Positions 8,985-18,060 of a DNA stretch of 49,657 nucleotides are shown one piece after another. Positions within the stretch are counted from its first letter, which is position 1; every line of letters starts with the position of its first letter. Where the stretch lies: positions 1 through 49,657 of the forward strand of contig CASDXQ010000008.1 of NCBI GenBank assembly GCA_949285145.1, given 5' to 3'. The position numbers and the translations under genes are program-made. Under the pieces are notes generated by a model, which saw nothing but the letters and a program-made list of their open reading frames with translations, was not told where the DNA came from and did not search any database. The DNA comes from an uncultured Spirochaetales bacterium. GTDB lineage: Bacteria; Spirochaetota; Spirochaetia; Sphaerochaetales; Sphaerochaetaceae.

Positions 8985-9466
8985 ATGAACAGAGAACGGT
9001 TTGATTTTTTGATTTACAAAAATGGTGAAGAGAATGTTTCAGTCAATGCAGTGGTCCATGATGAAAGTATATGGCTTACACAGAAAGCCATGGCAGAGTT
9101 GTTTGGTGTAGGTATTCCTGCGATAAACAAGCATCTGAAAAACATATTTTCCGATGGAGAACTTAATGAGAAAGAGGTTGTTTCCAAAATGGAAATAACC
9201 ACGTTGCATGGTGCAATAGAAGGGAAAACACAGGCTCATGAAACAAAGTTTTACAACCTGGATGCCATTATTTCTGTCGGCTACCGTGTCAATTCCAGGA
9301 GAGCCACTGCATTCCGCATCTGGGCAACAAGTGTTCTGTTTCAGCCCGGAGTGCCAGACTGAAGGCTGAGAGCGAGTACGAAATATTCAACAGAACACAG
9401 AAGATCGATTCTGATTTCGACCGTGAAGTGAGAAAAATGCTTGAAGGGATGAAGACAAATGAGTGA
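8985..9466 (+). pseudogene. RhuM-family protein remnant with internal deletion
   Basis: Residues 1-115 (WLTQKAMAELFGV, INKHLKNIF, FYNLDAIISVGYRVNS, FRIWAT) match the DNA-binding N-terminus of RhuM/virulence-RhuM proteins, which are normally about 330 residues long. After FRIWAT the frame breaks and stops at about 9362. The typical RhuM C-terminus (RLKAESEYEIFNRTQKIDSDF) then appears in another frame and ends at 9466. Roughly 190 internal residues are missing, so this is a deletion remnant. It overlaps the start of the acetyltransferase. Intact rhuM genes often sit in accessory or restriction-modification islands. Confidence 0.75.
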
Positions 9467-9989
9467 TTTTTCTGAAGATGAGATGAAATACAGCTTTGAA
9501 AAGGCTGTATGGTCCGATCTTGGTTTCTGCCTCCGTGCAATTGATGAAGGCCGTGCTTTCCAGAGAGAGCAGGGTTTTGTGCAGTGGGCAGATAACTATC
9601 CTGACAGAAGTCTCATAGAAGAAGACATAAGAACCGGTATCGGCCATATCCTTTGCATCAACGGTGAGAAGGCCGGCTATGTTGCAATAGACTTTGCAGG
9701 CGAGCCTGTGTACAAGGACATAAAAGGAAAATGGAATACGGGCGAGCCTTATGTGGTCATAAGGCGCATAACATTCACCCGTGCTTTTGCAGGACGCGGG
9801 CTTTCAGGGATAATGTTCTCAGCCATTGATGATTTCTGCCGCGGGAACGGTGTGAAGAACATCCGTCTCAACACGGGAAAGGAAAACGGAAGGATGCAGC
9901 ATTCACTCATCACGGCGGGGTATTCATACTGCGGTACTGTTGTGTACAGAGGCATTGAGCGCCTTGCCTATGACAAAATCCTCTCCTGA
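9459..9989 (+). CDS. GNAT-family N-acetyltransferase
   Basis: A 176-residue cytoplasmic protein of the GNAT fold. The acetyl-CoA-binding core is visible as VVIRRITFTRAFAGRGLSGIMFSAI (motif A, R-G-x-G-L-like) followed by IRLNTGKENGRMQHSLITAGY, where NxxMxxxxxxxGY is a typical GNAT ending. The substrate cannot be inferred. The ATG at 9459 lies 8 nt after GAAGGGATG and overlaps the end of the RhuM remnant by 8 nt. Its 3' end is one base from the converging phosphatase gene. Confidence 0.8.
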   Translation: MSDFSEDEMKYSFEKAVWSDLGFCLRAIDEGRAFQREQGFVQWADNYPDRSLIEEDIRTGIGHILCINGEKAGYVAIDFAGEPVYKDIKGKWNTGEPYVVIRRITFTRAFAGRGLSGIMFSAIDDFCRGNGVKNIRLNTGKENGRMQHSLITAGYSYCGTVVYRGIERLAYDKILS

Positions 9990-9990
9990 A

Positions 9991-10794
9991 TCAGAGAATC
10001 TCTTCCTGCCAGTATTCTTTCAAGTCCATATCGAAAAGCGTGAGTTTTCCCTTTCCGCTGCCGGCTCCGGTGTCAAGTGCAATGAGGTGGTATGACGGGG
10101 AGATGAAAGGTTTTGCTTCCGGTATGAGCTGGCTGTGGCCGCTCCAGATTGTCCTCTCCGTTTCCAGCGGAGGAATCATTCTTTTCTCATCCCATCTGTC
10201 TTTGTATTTCGGTGGAATCTGCTTTCCATCCGCTTTCATCGCACTGAAAAGATAATCTCTGTCCCAGAGAAAAAACTGAAGTTCCGCATCAAGTTTTTCC
10301 TCCTCTGTCTGTGGTGATGAAATATTCTCAAGCAGACAAGAGGTAAGAGGTGAGGGGCGCTTGATGTGTGAAAGTCCGACAAGCTCAGCTTCATCATAGC
10401 CTGCGGGAATGCCGCCGTGCACTATGATGTCTTTGTCCTCAATGCGCAGGATCGGAAAGGCAGAAAGCCAGATTCCGATATCTTTTAATTCACTTTCAGT
10501 GAAATTATTCTTCAGAGAGTCAATTGTGTCCAAGCCTCCGGCTTTCATCCAGTCGTCATCTTTTCTGCCCTTCAGAAGATACTCTTCCAGCCATACATCA
10601 TGATTGCCGAGAACCGGACGGAAGTCCGGCAGATTCCTGAGAAAGACTATTGTTTCCGCTGCTTTCTCTCCTCTGTCACATATGTCACCGACAGAATACA
10701 GCGTATCGCACTCAGGCTTGAAACCTGCCATCTTCAATACGCTGATCATTGAGGCAAAACGCGCATGTATGTCGCCGATGATGAATCTTCTCAT
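9991..10794 (-). CDS. PPP-family metallophosphoesterase
   Basis: 267 residues with the full calcineurin-like PPP set: GDIH (7-10), GDICDRG, GNHD, HGG (in IIVHGGIP) and SGHSQL. These bind two metal ions and hydrolyse phosphoesters. Relatives include bacterial Ser/Thr protein phosphatases and diadenosine tetraphosphatase-like enzymes, and sequence alone does not decide between them. An upstream in-frame ATG exists at 10908, but the family starts at MRRFIIGDIH, which follows a GGGATGGGA site, so 10794 is chosen. Confidence 0.85.
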   Translation of the reverse strand: MRRFIIGDIHARFASMISVLKMAGFKPECDTLYSVGDICDRGEKAAETIVFLRNLPDFRPVLGNHDVWLEEYLLKGRKDDDWMKAGGLDTIDSLKNNFTESELKDIGIWLSAFPILRIEDKDIIVHGGIPAGYDEAELVGLSHIKRPSPLTSCLLENISSPQTEEEKLDAELQFFLWDRDYLFSAMKADGKQIPPKYKDRWDEKRMIPPLETERTIWSGHSQLIPEAKPFISPSYHLIALDTGAGSGKGKLTLFDMDLKEYWQEEIL

Positions 10795-10810
10795 TTTCCC
10801 ATCCCTATAT

Positions 10811-10841
10811 GAAAAGAGGCCGGCACTGAGTGCTGACCTCT
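10811..10841 (-). terminator. Rho-independent terminator of the GH88/heparinase operon
   Basis: On the minus strand AGAGGTCAGCAC pairs with GTGCCGGCCTCT (12 bp with one mismatch, 3-nt loop) followed by TTTT. It ends the operon that begins at the kinase at 17939. Confidence 0.85.
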
Positions 10842-10849
10842 CCTGTTTT

Positions 10850-11626
10850 TCAGGCTTCCCTTCCGTAAACCTCAATCTGGATGAGTGCAGGGAACGGGGA
10901 CGGATCATCTGACTTGATCAGGCGGTCAAGAGTCAGCCAGCTGATCTTCTTTCCGGCAAATGTGATCTCCTGCGGACCGTCTTTCTTTATGAGCTTCATT
11001 TTCATCTCGCTGCCGTCGGCGAATGCGAATGTGCCTTCATCCCACCATGCATCATGCGGGAAGTCCGCTCTTGTGTACATGATGATCCTGTCGATTATGA
11101 CCTCACGTCCGAAATCGAGGGTGAGTTTTGCCTGCGGATCCCTGTTTATTCCCCAGCTTGACCATGGCCAGCGGCCGTGGTTGTTGGATGCGACTATGCC
11201 GTCAATGGCGTTGCGGGAAGCGAATACCGACTCGCCTCTGGTTTCGATGTTTGCCTTTGAGTGCGGGAAGAGGGATGTATCCTCATGGCAGTCATACGGG
11301 TTGAGTGAAAGATTTCTGTAGCCGCTGTATTCCCATTCATAGGCATCTCTTGCCCACAGAAAGTGAAGGCAGCCTGCAAAGACCGCACTGTGGTAGCAGT
11401 CATGCTTCTGGCCGAACGGAATGTTCATCACGAACGGTGTGCCGTTTGTGTATACAGTCGCACGTCCGAGAACAGCATCGAAGTGCAGCGTCACGAATCC
11501 CTTTCTGCCGGGAGTGAATGCGATCTGGTCGCCTTCTTTGTATTCTTCTTCGAATACGAGATAGAGTTCTTTTTCTCCTTCACTGGAAGCGATTGCCTTT
11601 CCGTCTCTCAGTATTTCAATCTTCAT
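10850..11626 (-). CDS. Beta-rich protein with F5/8C (discoidin)-like features
   Basis: 258 residues, no signal peptide. The first half is beta-rich (KELYLVFEEEYKEGDQIAF). The second half has the look of a discoidin/F5-8 type C carbohydrate-binding module: NIETRGESVFASRNAIDG, then NNHGRWPWSSWGINRDPQAKLTLDFGREV and IDRIIMYTRADFPHDAWW. I do not recognise a catalytic motif. It is the last gene of the kinase/regulator/GH88/lyase operon, 16 nt after the lyase. A glycan-binding or accessory role in that pathway is likely, probably in the cytoplasm given the lack of an export signal. Confidence 0.6.
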   Translation of the reverse strand: MKIEILRDGKAIASSEGEKELYLVFEEEYKEGDQIAFTPGRKGFVTLHFDAVLGRATVYTNGTPFVMNIPFGQKHDCYHSAVFAGCLHFLWARDAYEWEYSGYRNLSLNPYDCHEDTSLFPHSKANIETRGESVFASRNAIDGIVASNNHGRWPWSSWGINRDPQAKLTLDFGREVIIDRIIMYTRADFPHDAWWDEGTFAFADGSEMKMKLIKKDGPQEITFAGKKISWLTLDRLIKSDDPSPFPALIQIEVYGREA

Positions 11627-11642
11627 GTTTTTCTCCTTTCTA

Positions 11643-13442
11643 TTAGTTGAAGCTTATAACCCAGCTGAGCGGGCCTTCAAGTGTGACAAGATTTCTGTAA
11701 AGTCTTTCTGGCCATGCCGCACGCAGTCTTGCATCCGTGATCTCCATTGTCTCTGTTTCACACTTCACGTTTCCGCCGAAGGTGATGCAGAAAGACTCAA
11801 AGGCCAGTTTTCCGTCCTTCATTTCCGGCTTCTCCCGGGTTATGAGGCTCAGAACGGGAGTAAGGCCGGTATCGAAATCCTCGCTTACGGTGATTTCCAT
11901 CTTTTCCCTGTCCAGCACAGTTGAACGTGAGTAGAATCTGAGTCCGTCGTTTTCAGGGTATGCACCGGTGAGAACCATGTATGAGGAATTTTCATCAAAG
12001 TGCACGTTTTCCGCTTTATACTCTTCACCGTCCTTCTGCATTACAGATGAGAAGTTGACGAGATTGTGGTATGCGCTCTGCATCGGTTTCAATGTATAGC
12101 GCTCAGGCGAGAATGTTGTCTTTGTGTAAGTCTCGACACCGATGTCGCAAAGCAGAGCCTTGTCCCCTTTGTAGAGGATGATGGAACCCACATCGTTATG
12201 GTTGTGGCTCTCTCCGTTACTGCCGCCTTTGATTGCGAATGTTATGTCCTTCTCCCTCCAGATTGCAAGCTGGCTGTCGGCAAAGCACTTGAATGCCGGC
12301 TTTGAGCCGTCCACCTTTTTTTCCGCTTCCTTTTTCACCTCATCGTATGAGGATACTCCAATCAGCTTGTAATAAAGGTTGTAGCTGTTGTCTTCTTCCT
12401 CAAAACCGTATTTCATGTAATCAAGGGCGGCATGGTGTGCCATGGCGCTGTTTCCTGTCGCCTTTGCGAACAGGAATTCCCTCGCGCCGAGCCATCCCGC
12501 TTTCGGTGAGCAGTCCGCATAGTTGAGGTACATGTCGCCGGCAATGTGCACGTCTTCAATATAGCCGGCCATCGCTTTGATCTTCCTGTTGCCGTAGACC
12601 GGAGAGAAGTCTCTCATTGTCGCCTGTTCGACAAGTCTGAGCGCGCCGAAGAGTGCAAGTGCCGCTGCATGGTAGTAGCTTGCACCTTCGCCGCAGGCTC
12701 CGTCTTCGGGATATCCGTCAATGAAGAGATCAAGTGTCGCCACAGCCTGACGGATGACCTTGAAGCGGGTTTTCTCGTCAAGATGATCAAGCGAAAGGGC
12801 TGCAATGAGTACGTTCTGAGTGCACCACGGCGACCAGTTGTTCACCGGTCCCTGTCCTCCCATCCACCAGAAACTGTCGCTTATGTACGGCAATACTATC
12901 CTCTGATAAAGCGCCCATTCCATGTCTTTTACGAGGACAGGATTCAGCCTGGAGCCCAGAGTGGAGCGGGTCAGGGCGAGTATTTCGCCGGTCTCACAGG
13001 CAAAGAGATCAAGAACCGGACGCCAGAGAAGTGGTGTGTCGGCCTGTTCCGTATCCCTTATGTAGCTGTTATGAGCCGGGATGACCCATGACGGCTCGCT
13101 CAAGAGTGCCCACACGCCTTCTTCTATGAGATCAATGTATTCACCTTTGCCGTGGACGCATTCTGCAAGGACAAGATTTGAAAGCTTCCGTCTTTTTTCA
13201 AAGTAGACATTCTCAAGTCTTTTCCTGTTTCCCGTCTTTTTGAAATCGCGGAAAAGGGAGAGGGAAATGTAATCATCACCGCTGAAACCGTATTTCGCAG
13301 CTTTGTCCGTGATCTCTTTTTTCATCTCAGGCGGCAGATTGTCCCACAGCGCTCTGTTGTCTATGCCGTACGAAGCAAAGTCCAGAGTTTTCACCCTGGA
13401 CATGCCTGCCGTCTGCCGTTCTATTATCTTTTCATTTTTCAC
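11643..13442 (-). CDS. Heparinase II/III-family polysaccharide lyase (locus 1)
   Basis: About 599 residues. An alpha-helical N-terminal toroid (MGGQGPVNNWSPWC, GACGEGASYYH) is followed by the heparinase II/III beta-sandwich with SHNHNDVGSIILY, whose histidine region is catalytic in the family, and DIGVETYTKTTFSPERY. Such enzymes cleave uronate-containing glycans by beta-elimination. The GTG at 13442 overlaps the GH88 stop as GTGA; an ATG at 13403 is an alternative. No signal peptide, so a cytoplasmic oligosaccharide lyase is implied. The GH88 partner fits, since lyases create the 4,5-unsaturated ends that GH88 removes. The exact substrate is not decidable here. Confidence 0.85.
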   Translation of the reverse strand: MKNEKIIERQTAGMSRVKTLDFASYGIDNRALWDNLPPEMKKEITDKAAKYGFSGDDYISLSLFRDFKKTGNRKRLENVYFEKRRKLSNLVLAECVHGKGEYIDLIEEGVWALLSEPSWVIPAHNSYIRDTEQADTPLLWRPVLDLFACETGEILALTRSTLGSRLNPVLVKDMEWALYQRIVLPYISDSFWWMGGQGPVNNWSPWCTQNVLIAALSLDHLDEKTRFKVIRQAVATLDLFIDGYPEDGACGEGASYYHAAALALFGALRLVEQATMRDFSPVYGNRKIKAMAGYIEDVHIAGDMYLNYADCSPKAGWLGAREFLFAKATGNSAMAHHAALDYMKYGFEEEDNSYNLYYKLIGVSSYDEVKKEAEKKVDGSKPAFKCFADSQLAIWREKDITFAIKGGSNGESHNHNDVGSIILYKGDKALLCDIGVETYTKTTFSPERYTLKPMQSAYHNLVNFSSVMQKDGEEYKAENVHFDENSSYMVLTGAYPENDGLRFYSRSTVLDREKMEITVSEDFDTGLTPVLSLITREKPEMKDGKLAFESFCITFGGNVKCETETMEITDARLRAAWPERLYRNLVTLEGPLSWVISFN

Positions 13443-14605
13443 CACCAGCTCTTCCACTGACCGCCAAGGCGGACAAGTGCCTCCATCCAGTAATAGTCGC
13501 CCCAGCTCACGCACTCGTCGACGCCGGCGGGAGTGCATGTGTTGTACGGGCTTTTCTTGCTGTATGTTCCATGCTTGACAAGGCCGTTGACGCCTTCTTC
13601 GTCCGCTTTGACCATGCAGGTGTCGTAAACAGCCTTGAGAAGCTGTTTTGCAAGACTTCTGTAGTGGCGTGCCTTTTCGTATTCCGCGAGCTTCTCGTAT
13701 GAGTCTGCCGCTTCAAGGAAACCGCAGGCTACAATGGAAGCGGATGATGAATCCCTCGGTTCATCGCCGCTTGTGAATATGAGATCCCAGTAGGGGATCA
13801 TGTCTTCCGGAAGCTTGTCCATGAAATATTTGCTGACATGCTCGAACATCTCGAGATATTTCTTCTCTCCTGTGTGCCTGTAGGCAAGAGCAAGGCCGTA
13901 TACGCCCCACGCCTGTCCGCGTGCCCATGATGAGTCTGCCTTGTATCCCTGGCAGGTCTCGCCTCTTACCGGCGCGCCTGTTTCCGGATCCATGAAGAAC
14001 GTGTGGTAACTTGACCAGTCGCTTCTGAATGAGTTGGCAATGCATGTCTTTGTATGCCTCAGTGCGATATCCCGGTACTTTTCGTTTCCAGTCTCGTCGC
14101 TTGCCCAGTAGAGAAGGGGAAGGTTGAGAAGACAGTCGATGATATACCTGTAGTTGTCCCTTGCTCCCATTGTTCCCCATGCCTGCAGGAACTGACCTTT
14201 CTCCTGAAAGCGCGAGATGAGGTTGTCGGCGGCAAGTATTGCGGCTTCTCTTGCATGTGCATCTTTTTTTATCTGCCAGGCGGCAACACATGAAGGTGTG
14301 TACAGGAAGCCCATGTCGTGATGATCAACCATTATGTGCTTTTTGATCCTCTCGCGGAAGCTTTCGGTGAAGACGCCTGCCGCATGGGCGAAGATCTCAT
14401 CGTCTGTGGCGAGATAGCTGAGCCAGAGTTCTCCCGGCCAGAATCCCGTGGTCCATTCAATGTTGTCAATTGCCGGATAGATACCGTTCACGCTGTTGGC
14501 ATCCTGACATTTGTAGGTGTACTGGGGAAGATTGCGTCTGACAATGGTGACCGCATTCTCAATGGCGTTCCTTCTCTCGGCTTCTGTGATTTCCTTGTGC
14601 ATCAT
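13439..14605 (-). CDS. GH88 unsaturated glucuronyl hydrolase
   Basis: 388 residues of an alpha/alpha-barrel. Removes 4,5-unsaturated uronic acid from the non-reducing end of lyase-generated oligosaccharides such as those from chondroitin, hyaluronan or heparan. The two catalytic aspartates of the family appear as D97 in HHDMGFLYTPS and D157 in YIIDCLLNLPLLYWA. Other family blocks are IEWTTGFWPGELWL and DSSWARGQAWGVYGLALAY. No signal peptide. The start ATG at 14605 overlaps the regulator's stop (ATGA), and its ribosome site AGAAGGAG lies in the regulator gene. The next ATG at 14602 is also possible. Confidence 0.9.
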   Translation of the reverse strand: MMHKEITEAERRNAIENAVTIVRRNLPQYTYKCQDANSVNGIYPAIDNIEWTTGFWPGELWLSYLATDDEIFAHAAGVFTESFRERIKKHIMVDHHDMGFLYTPSCVAAWQIKKDAHAREAAILAADNLISRFQEKGQFLQAWGTMGARDNYRYIIDCLLNLPLLYWASDETGNEKYRDIALRHTKTCIANSFRSDWSSYHTFFMDPETGAPVRGETCQGYKADSSWARGQAWGVYGLALAYRHTGEKKYLEMFEHVSKYFMDKLPEDMIPYWDLIFTSGDEPRDSSSASIVACGFLEAADSYEKLAEYEKARHYRSLAKQLLKAVYDTCMVKADEEGVNGLVKHGTYSKKSPYNTCTPAGVDECVSWGDYYWMEALVRLGGQWKSWW

Positions 14606-16206
14606 TTGTTCTCCTTCTGTCTGATCGTGTTCTGGTAAGCCGTGGGGCTTACTCCCGCAACTTTCTTGAATACCTTTGAAAAGTAAAAAGGCGAGTCATA
14701 ACCCAGCGCGGTGGCGACTTCGTACACCATTGCATTGGGATCTGCCAGCATCTTTTTAGCTTTTTCTATTTTAACAGTGTTTACATAATCAATAAAGCTT
14801 GTAGAGGTGTATCTTGTGAAAAGAGATGAAAGATAGTTCTTGCTGTAGCCGAAGATGGAGGAGACAGAGCCCAGATCGAGGTTGCCTGTTATGTTTTCCC
14901 TGATGTAGGACTGTACTTTCTGTACTGTCTGCAGCCTGTAATCCTGTTTCCTCTCCGCAAAGGCATTTTTAAGTCCCCCGCACAGTTTTTCCAGCCATGA
15001 TATGACATCCTCGCTGCTTCTGGCCTGATACAGGACACGGTAGGAAAAGATATTCTCGCTGCTGGGGAAAATCTCTTCAAGCAGTCCGGCTGTGTCCGGC
15101 AGGGAATTGAAAGCCATGTACAGCACGCTGCTTGCCGCATCAATCGAATGCACCTTTGTCGCGATTGTGTTCCTGATTGAAGTTATCAGCCTGTCAAAGG
15201 TTTCTTCAAGAAGAACAGCATCCAGTTCGCTGAAGGCCTTGAGAAAAGCCCTGCTGTCAAGATCGATGTTCTCTATCTTCAGATTCTGGTTCTGACTGTG
15301 ATCGAAGAAGATTATCTTCTCACCGCCTTCTTCTTCCTTTGCGGAAAGCAGCTTTGCCTTCGAGAATGAATCGGAGATGAGCGAAGAGTGACTGACTATC
15401 GGGCCGATGGAAACGGACGCGTCAAGAGAAAAGTAGTCCCGGAGACTCTCAAGCGATGTCCTGAATGCCGAGTATATGTAGCTTCTGTATCCGTTTCTGG
15501 CTTTCTCGCTGAAAGGAAAAATCGCGGCGCAGTGTCCCAGGTCGAGCTGTGTCACATAGCACAGCGTGTAGCGGTTTATGGTTTCCCTCAGGAGCCGGGC
15601 GGCACTGTAGAAAAGACTTACCGATTTTTTCCTGTCTTTTTCGGACAGGATGCCGGGCAGCGTTATATAGGCGACGACGAAAAACGGAAAATCCATGTTT
15701 ATTCCGACATCGCCCGGTTCTATGTCATGGGTGTCGAGAGAGAAGAGCTGACGCATGAGATAACGTTCCTGCAGCACCTGCTTTTCATTTATGCTTCTTT
15801 CCTCTTCCCTGTCTCCCTTGAGCTCGCTTATTTTCCTGAGAGCCCTCCGGAGCGCCTCCGTGAGCTGGTCTTTCTCCAGTTCAAGCTTGACAATGTAGTC
15901 CACCGCTTCCAGAGAGAGGGCTTTCTTGATCAGATTGAATTCCTCGAAGCTTGTCAGAAAGATGAAGAGGGGAAGATCCTTTCCTTTCCTCTTTTCCTCT
16001 TCAAGCACTTCTATGCCGCTTTTGACTGGCATTTTTATATCTGTGATGACGAGATCGGGCGAATGTTTCTCTATTTCCTCGGACAGCTGTTTCCCGTTCC
16101 TGGCCTGGCTGACGATTTCGAAGCCTTCGCTGCCCCAGTCGATCATATCCTGCAGCCCGATCAGTACAAGAGGCTCGTCATCTGCGATTATAACCTTGTA
16201 GCTCAT
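14602..16206 (-). CDS. AraC-type response regulator (YesN-like, locus 1)
   Basis: 534 residues. An N-terminal receiver domain (IIADDEP; phosphorylatable D56 in DLVITDIKMP; conserved lysine in IVKLEL) is joined through a long middle region to a C-terminal AraC double helix-turn-helix (IRENITGNLDLGSVSSIFGYSKNYLSSLF ... VATALGYDSPFYFSKVFKK). The ATG at 16206 overlaps the kinase stop as ATGA, so it is translated together with its kinase. It should activate the divergent ABC importer and its own operon; candidate sites are the GAAAATTTTACATGC repeats at 17980-18014. Confidence 0.9.
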   Translation of the reverse strand: MSYKVIIADDEPLVLIGLQDMIDWGSEGFEIVSQARNGKQLSEEIEKHSPDLVITDIKMPVKSGIEVLEEEKRKGKDLPLFIFLTSFEEFNLIKKALSLEAVDYIVKLELEKDQLTEALRRALRKISELKGDREEERSINEKQVLQERYLMRQLFSLDTHDIEPGDVGINMDFPFFVVAYITLPGILSEKDRKKSVSLFYSAARLLRETINRYTLCYVTQLDLGHCAAIFPFSEKARNGYRSYIYSAFRTSLESLRDYFSLDASVSIGPIVSHSSLISDSFSKAKLLSAKEEEGGEKIIFFDHSQNQNLKIENIDLDSRAFLKAFSELDAVLLEETFDRLITSIRNTIATKVHSIDAASSVLYMAFNSLPDTAGLLEEIFPSSENIFSYRVLYQARSSEDVISWLEKLCGGLKNAFAERKQDYRLQTVQKVQSYIRENITGNLDLGSVSSIFGYSKNYLSSLFTRYTSTSFIDYVNTVKIEKAKKMLADPNAMVYEVATALGYDSPFYFSKVFKKVAGVSPTAYQNTIRQKENK

Positions 16207-17939
16207 TCTTTCTCCCCCTCGTTTTTCTTTCTGATGCGGATGATGCACTGTGTTCCCACAGAGATTCTGCTTGTGATCATGAAACTGACATCATCCCCGT
16301 AAGTATAGACAAGGCGCTGCCTTATGTTGTCGAGTCCTATGTTCTTGAAAACACCGTCGCCCATGCTTTTTGTCTGTGACGTATCAAACCCGACACCGTT
16401 ATCTGCAACCATTATGACATAGTGATCCGGATATTCCGCGGCTATGATCGCTACAGCTCCGGTGCCCCTGGGCTCAATGCCGTGGAAGATCGCGTTTTCA
16501 ACAAGAGGCTGGAGACAGAAACGCGGCAGAAGGATGTCTGTGCAGCCTTCATCCACACGCCGTGTGTACTGTATCGTGTTGCCGTAGCGGTATTTCATTA
16601 TTACAAGATAATCGTCGATGAAGCTCAGCTCATCTGCAAGCGTCACGGCAGCTGCATCACGCTTGGAAATGTTTTTCATCAGTCTGGAAAGGGATGTGAT
16701 CATCTCGCTGATTCCATCTGCTTTCTGTATCTTTGCCATCCATTTGATTGAGTTGAACGTGTTGTACAGGAAGTGAGGATTGATCTGACTTGAAAGCATC
16801 TTGTATTCAAGTTCGAGCTTCTTTCTTTCATCCTCGACTCTTCTGTCCATGAGATCCGTCACTTCGCTGGAAAGCTTGTTTATGCCGCGTCCTATTATGC
16901 CGAATTCATCTTCCGTGTTTATGTCTTCGTCCTGGCTGAAGTCGCTTTGCTGTATTTTCTCGATGCGCAGTGCGAGTTTTCTGACAGGGCGGTAGAGTGC
17001 CTTGTTGAGATATATGTAGAGTATAAGCGCGATAAGCGAAACAATGATTCCGATCATCACGAAAAGCATGGCAAGCGGAGCCGCTGCAGATGCTCCCGCA
17101 AGGCTCGGGGCGGGAAACACCATGTTCATTTTGAAATTGTTGCTTCTGCTTTCTATTGTGAGAAGGTAGCTGCCGTCACTGCTTTCATATACGCTTCCGG
17201 CCGTATTTGCCATAACCGGCTTTCCGCCGGATGCGGCAGGATATGATGAGACGGTTATAAGCGAATTGTTCTCCACTTTGTAGCCGCTGCCTGAAAAATA
17301 TATGTAAAGTTCGGCATTGTTGAGCTTCTGGTATGAATACAGATTCCTGAGCAGCGAGTTCACATTGACCGAGGCGTATACGTAACCTGTCGTGAGTCCG
17401 CTGTTGTAGTCGATTATCGGCATGAGGATTCCGAGCACCTGATAATCCCTGTAGGCAAGATCCGAGAAGAAAATCCCGCTGAAGCTGCGCTGGGCATCAA
17501 TATGGCTGATTTCATCCAGAAAATAATCCTGCCTCAGCGGCCGTCCCGAGGAAAGGGTAGCCCCTCCCGTCTGGAGGAAGCGGGAATAGGATCTGTCCGA
17601 CACTATAAAGCGGTCTATAACATTGTAGGCAGGGGATGAGAGTATCATGCTTTCAAAGCTGTCGTAGTATGAATCGAGATCGGTTTCATTGTAGGAGAGG
17701 TAGTTTTTGAGTTCATTGTCTATCGAGACTCTTGTGACGAGCGCCTTCACGTTGTCAAGATTGTTGTCAATCTCCTCTGCAAGAAGGGAAAGGGAGAAGA
17801 CATTGGTCTGGCTGGTGTTCATGAGGGCGTAGCTGTCTGCAACTGTCCAGACTGTCACCGTGTAGGCGACAATAAAGAGCAGCAGCAGGAATGTGCTGAT
17901 CAGGATGATTCTTGTCCTGACTGAATGAAAGACCCTCAT
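16203..17939 (-). CDS. YesM-like sensor histidine kinase (locus 1)
   Basis: 578 residues in the inner membrane. TM1 at about 10-30, an extracytoplasmic sensor of about 250 residues, TM2 near 287-310, a HAMP linker, then the His_kinase region with the phospho-acceptor in INPHFLYNTFNSIKW (about H386), the N box QPLVENAIFHGI and the G box ADNGVGFD. Partner of the adjacent YesN-like regulator. The ATG at 17939 has no Shine-Dalgarno sequence and lies 6 nt from a GATAAT -10 box. An upstream in-frame ATG at 17996 would put the promoter inside the gene and is rejected. Confidence 0.9.
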   Translation of the reverse strand: MRVFHSVRTRIILISTFLLLLFIVAYTVTVWTVADSYALMNTSQTNVFSLSLLAEEIDNNLDNVKALVTRVSIDNELKNYLSYNETDLDSYYDSFESMILSSPAYNVIDRFIVSDRSYSRFLQTGGATLSSGRPLRQDYFLDEISHIDAQRSFSGIFFSDLAYRDYQVLGILMPIIDYNSGLTTGYVYASVNVNSLLRNLYSYQKLNNAELYIYFSGSGYKVENNSLITVSSYPAASGGKPVMANTAGSVYESSDGSYLLTIESRSNNFKMNMVFPAPSLAGASAAAPLAMLFVMIGIIVSLIALILYIYLNKALYRPVRKLALRIEKIQQSDFSQDEDINTEDEFGIIGRGINKLSSEVTDLMDRRVEDERKKLELEYKMLSSQINPHFLYNTFNSIKWMAKIQKADGISEMITSLSRLMKNISKRDAAAVTLADELSFIDDYLVIMKYRYGNTIQYTRRVDEGCTDILLPRFCLQPLVENAIFHGIEPRGTGAVAIIAAEYPDHYVIMVADNGVGFDTSQTKSMGDGVFKNIGLDNIRQRLVYTYGDDVSFMITSRISVGTQCIIRIRKKNEGEKE

Positions 17940-17945
17940 AAAAGA

Positions 17946-17974
17946 ATTATCGGGGAAAAAAAGAGTGAATACAA
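17946..17974 (-). promoter_or_regulatory. Leaderless promoter of the locus 1 kinase operon
   Basis: On the minus strand -35 TTGTAT (17969-17974), a 17-nt spacer and -10 GATAAT (17946-17951) end 6 nt before the ATG at 17939. Confidence 0.6.
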
Positions 17975-17979
17975 GTGCT

Positions 17980-18014
17980 GAAAATTTTACATGCAATGAG
18001 AAAATTTTACATGC
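17980..18014. promoter_or_regulatory. Direct repeat, candidate regulator binding sites
   Basis: GAAAATTTTACATGC occurs exactly twice, at 17980-17994 and 18000-18014, start to start 20 nt (two helical turns), 6 bp upstream of the kinase -35. A partial third copy, TTTTACATG (18057-18065), lies just upstream of the importer promoter. AraC-type regulators commonly bind such tandem direct repeats. Confidence 0.65.
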
Positions 18015-18025
18015 CGCAGTCCGTG

Positions 18026-18060
18026 AAGCGGAAAATATTTGATGTTTTTCCGCTTTTTTT
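18026..18060 (+). terminator. Terminator-like hairpin in the divergent intergenic region
   Basis: AAGCGGAAAA (18026-18035) pairs with TTTTCCGCTT (18046-18055) and is followed by T's. It lies upstream of the importer promoter, so it may insulate that promoter from read-through or simply be an AT-rich inverted repeat used as an operator. Confidence 0.45.

Noticed and set aside
15388-16302. 304-residue open frame opposite the locus 1 response regulator
   Set aside because: Antisense to receiver and linker codons that match the family; no independent coding evidence.
18026-18060. Riboswitch upstream of the locus 1 importer
   Set aside because: Only one simple hairpin is present and it lies upstream of the predicted promoter rather than in the leader.
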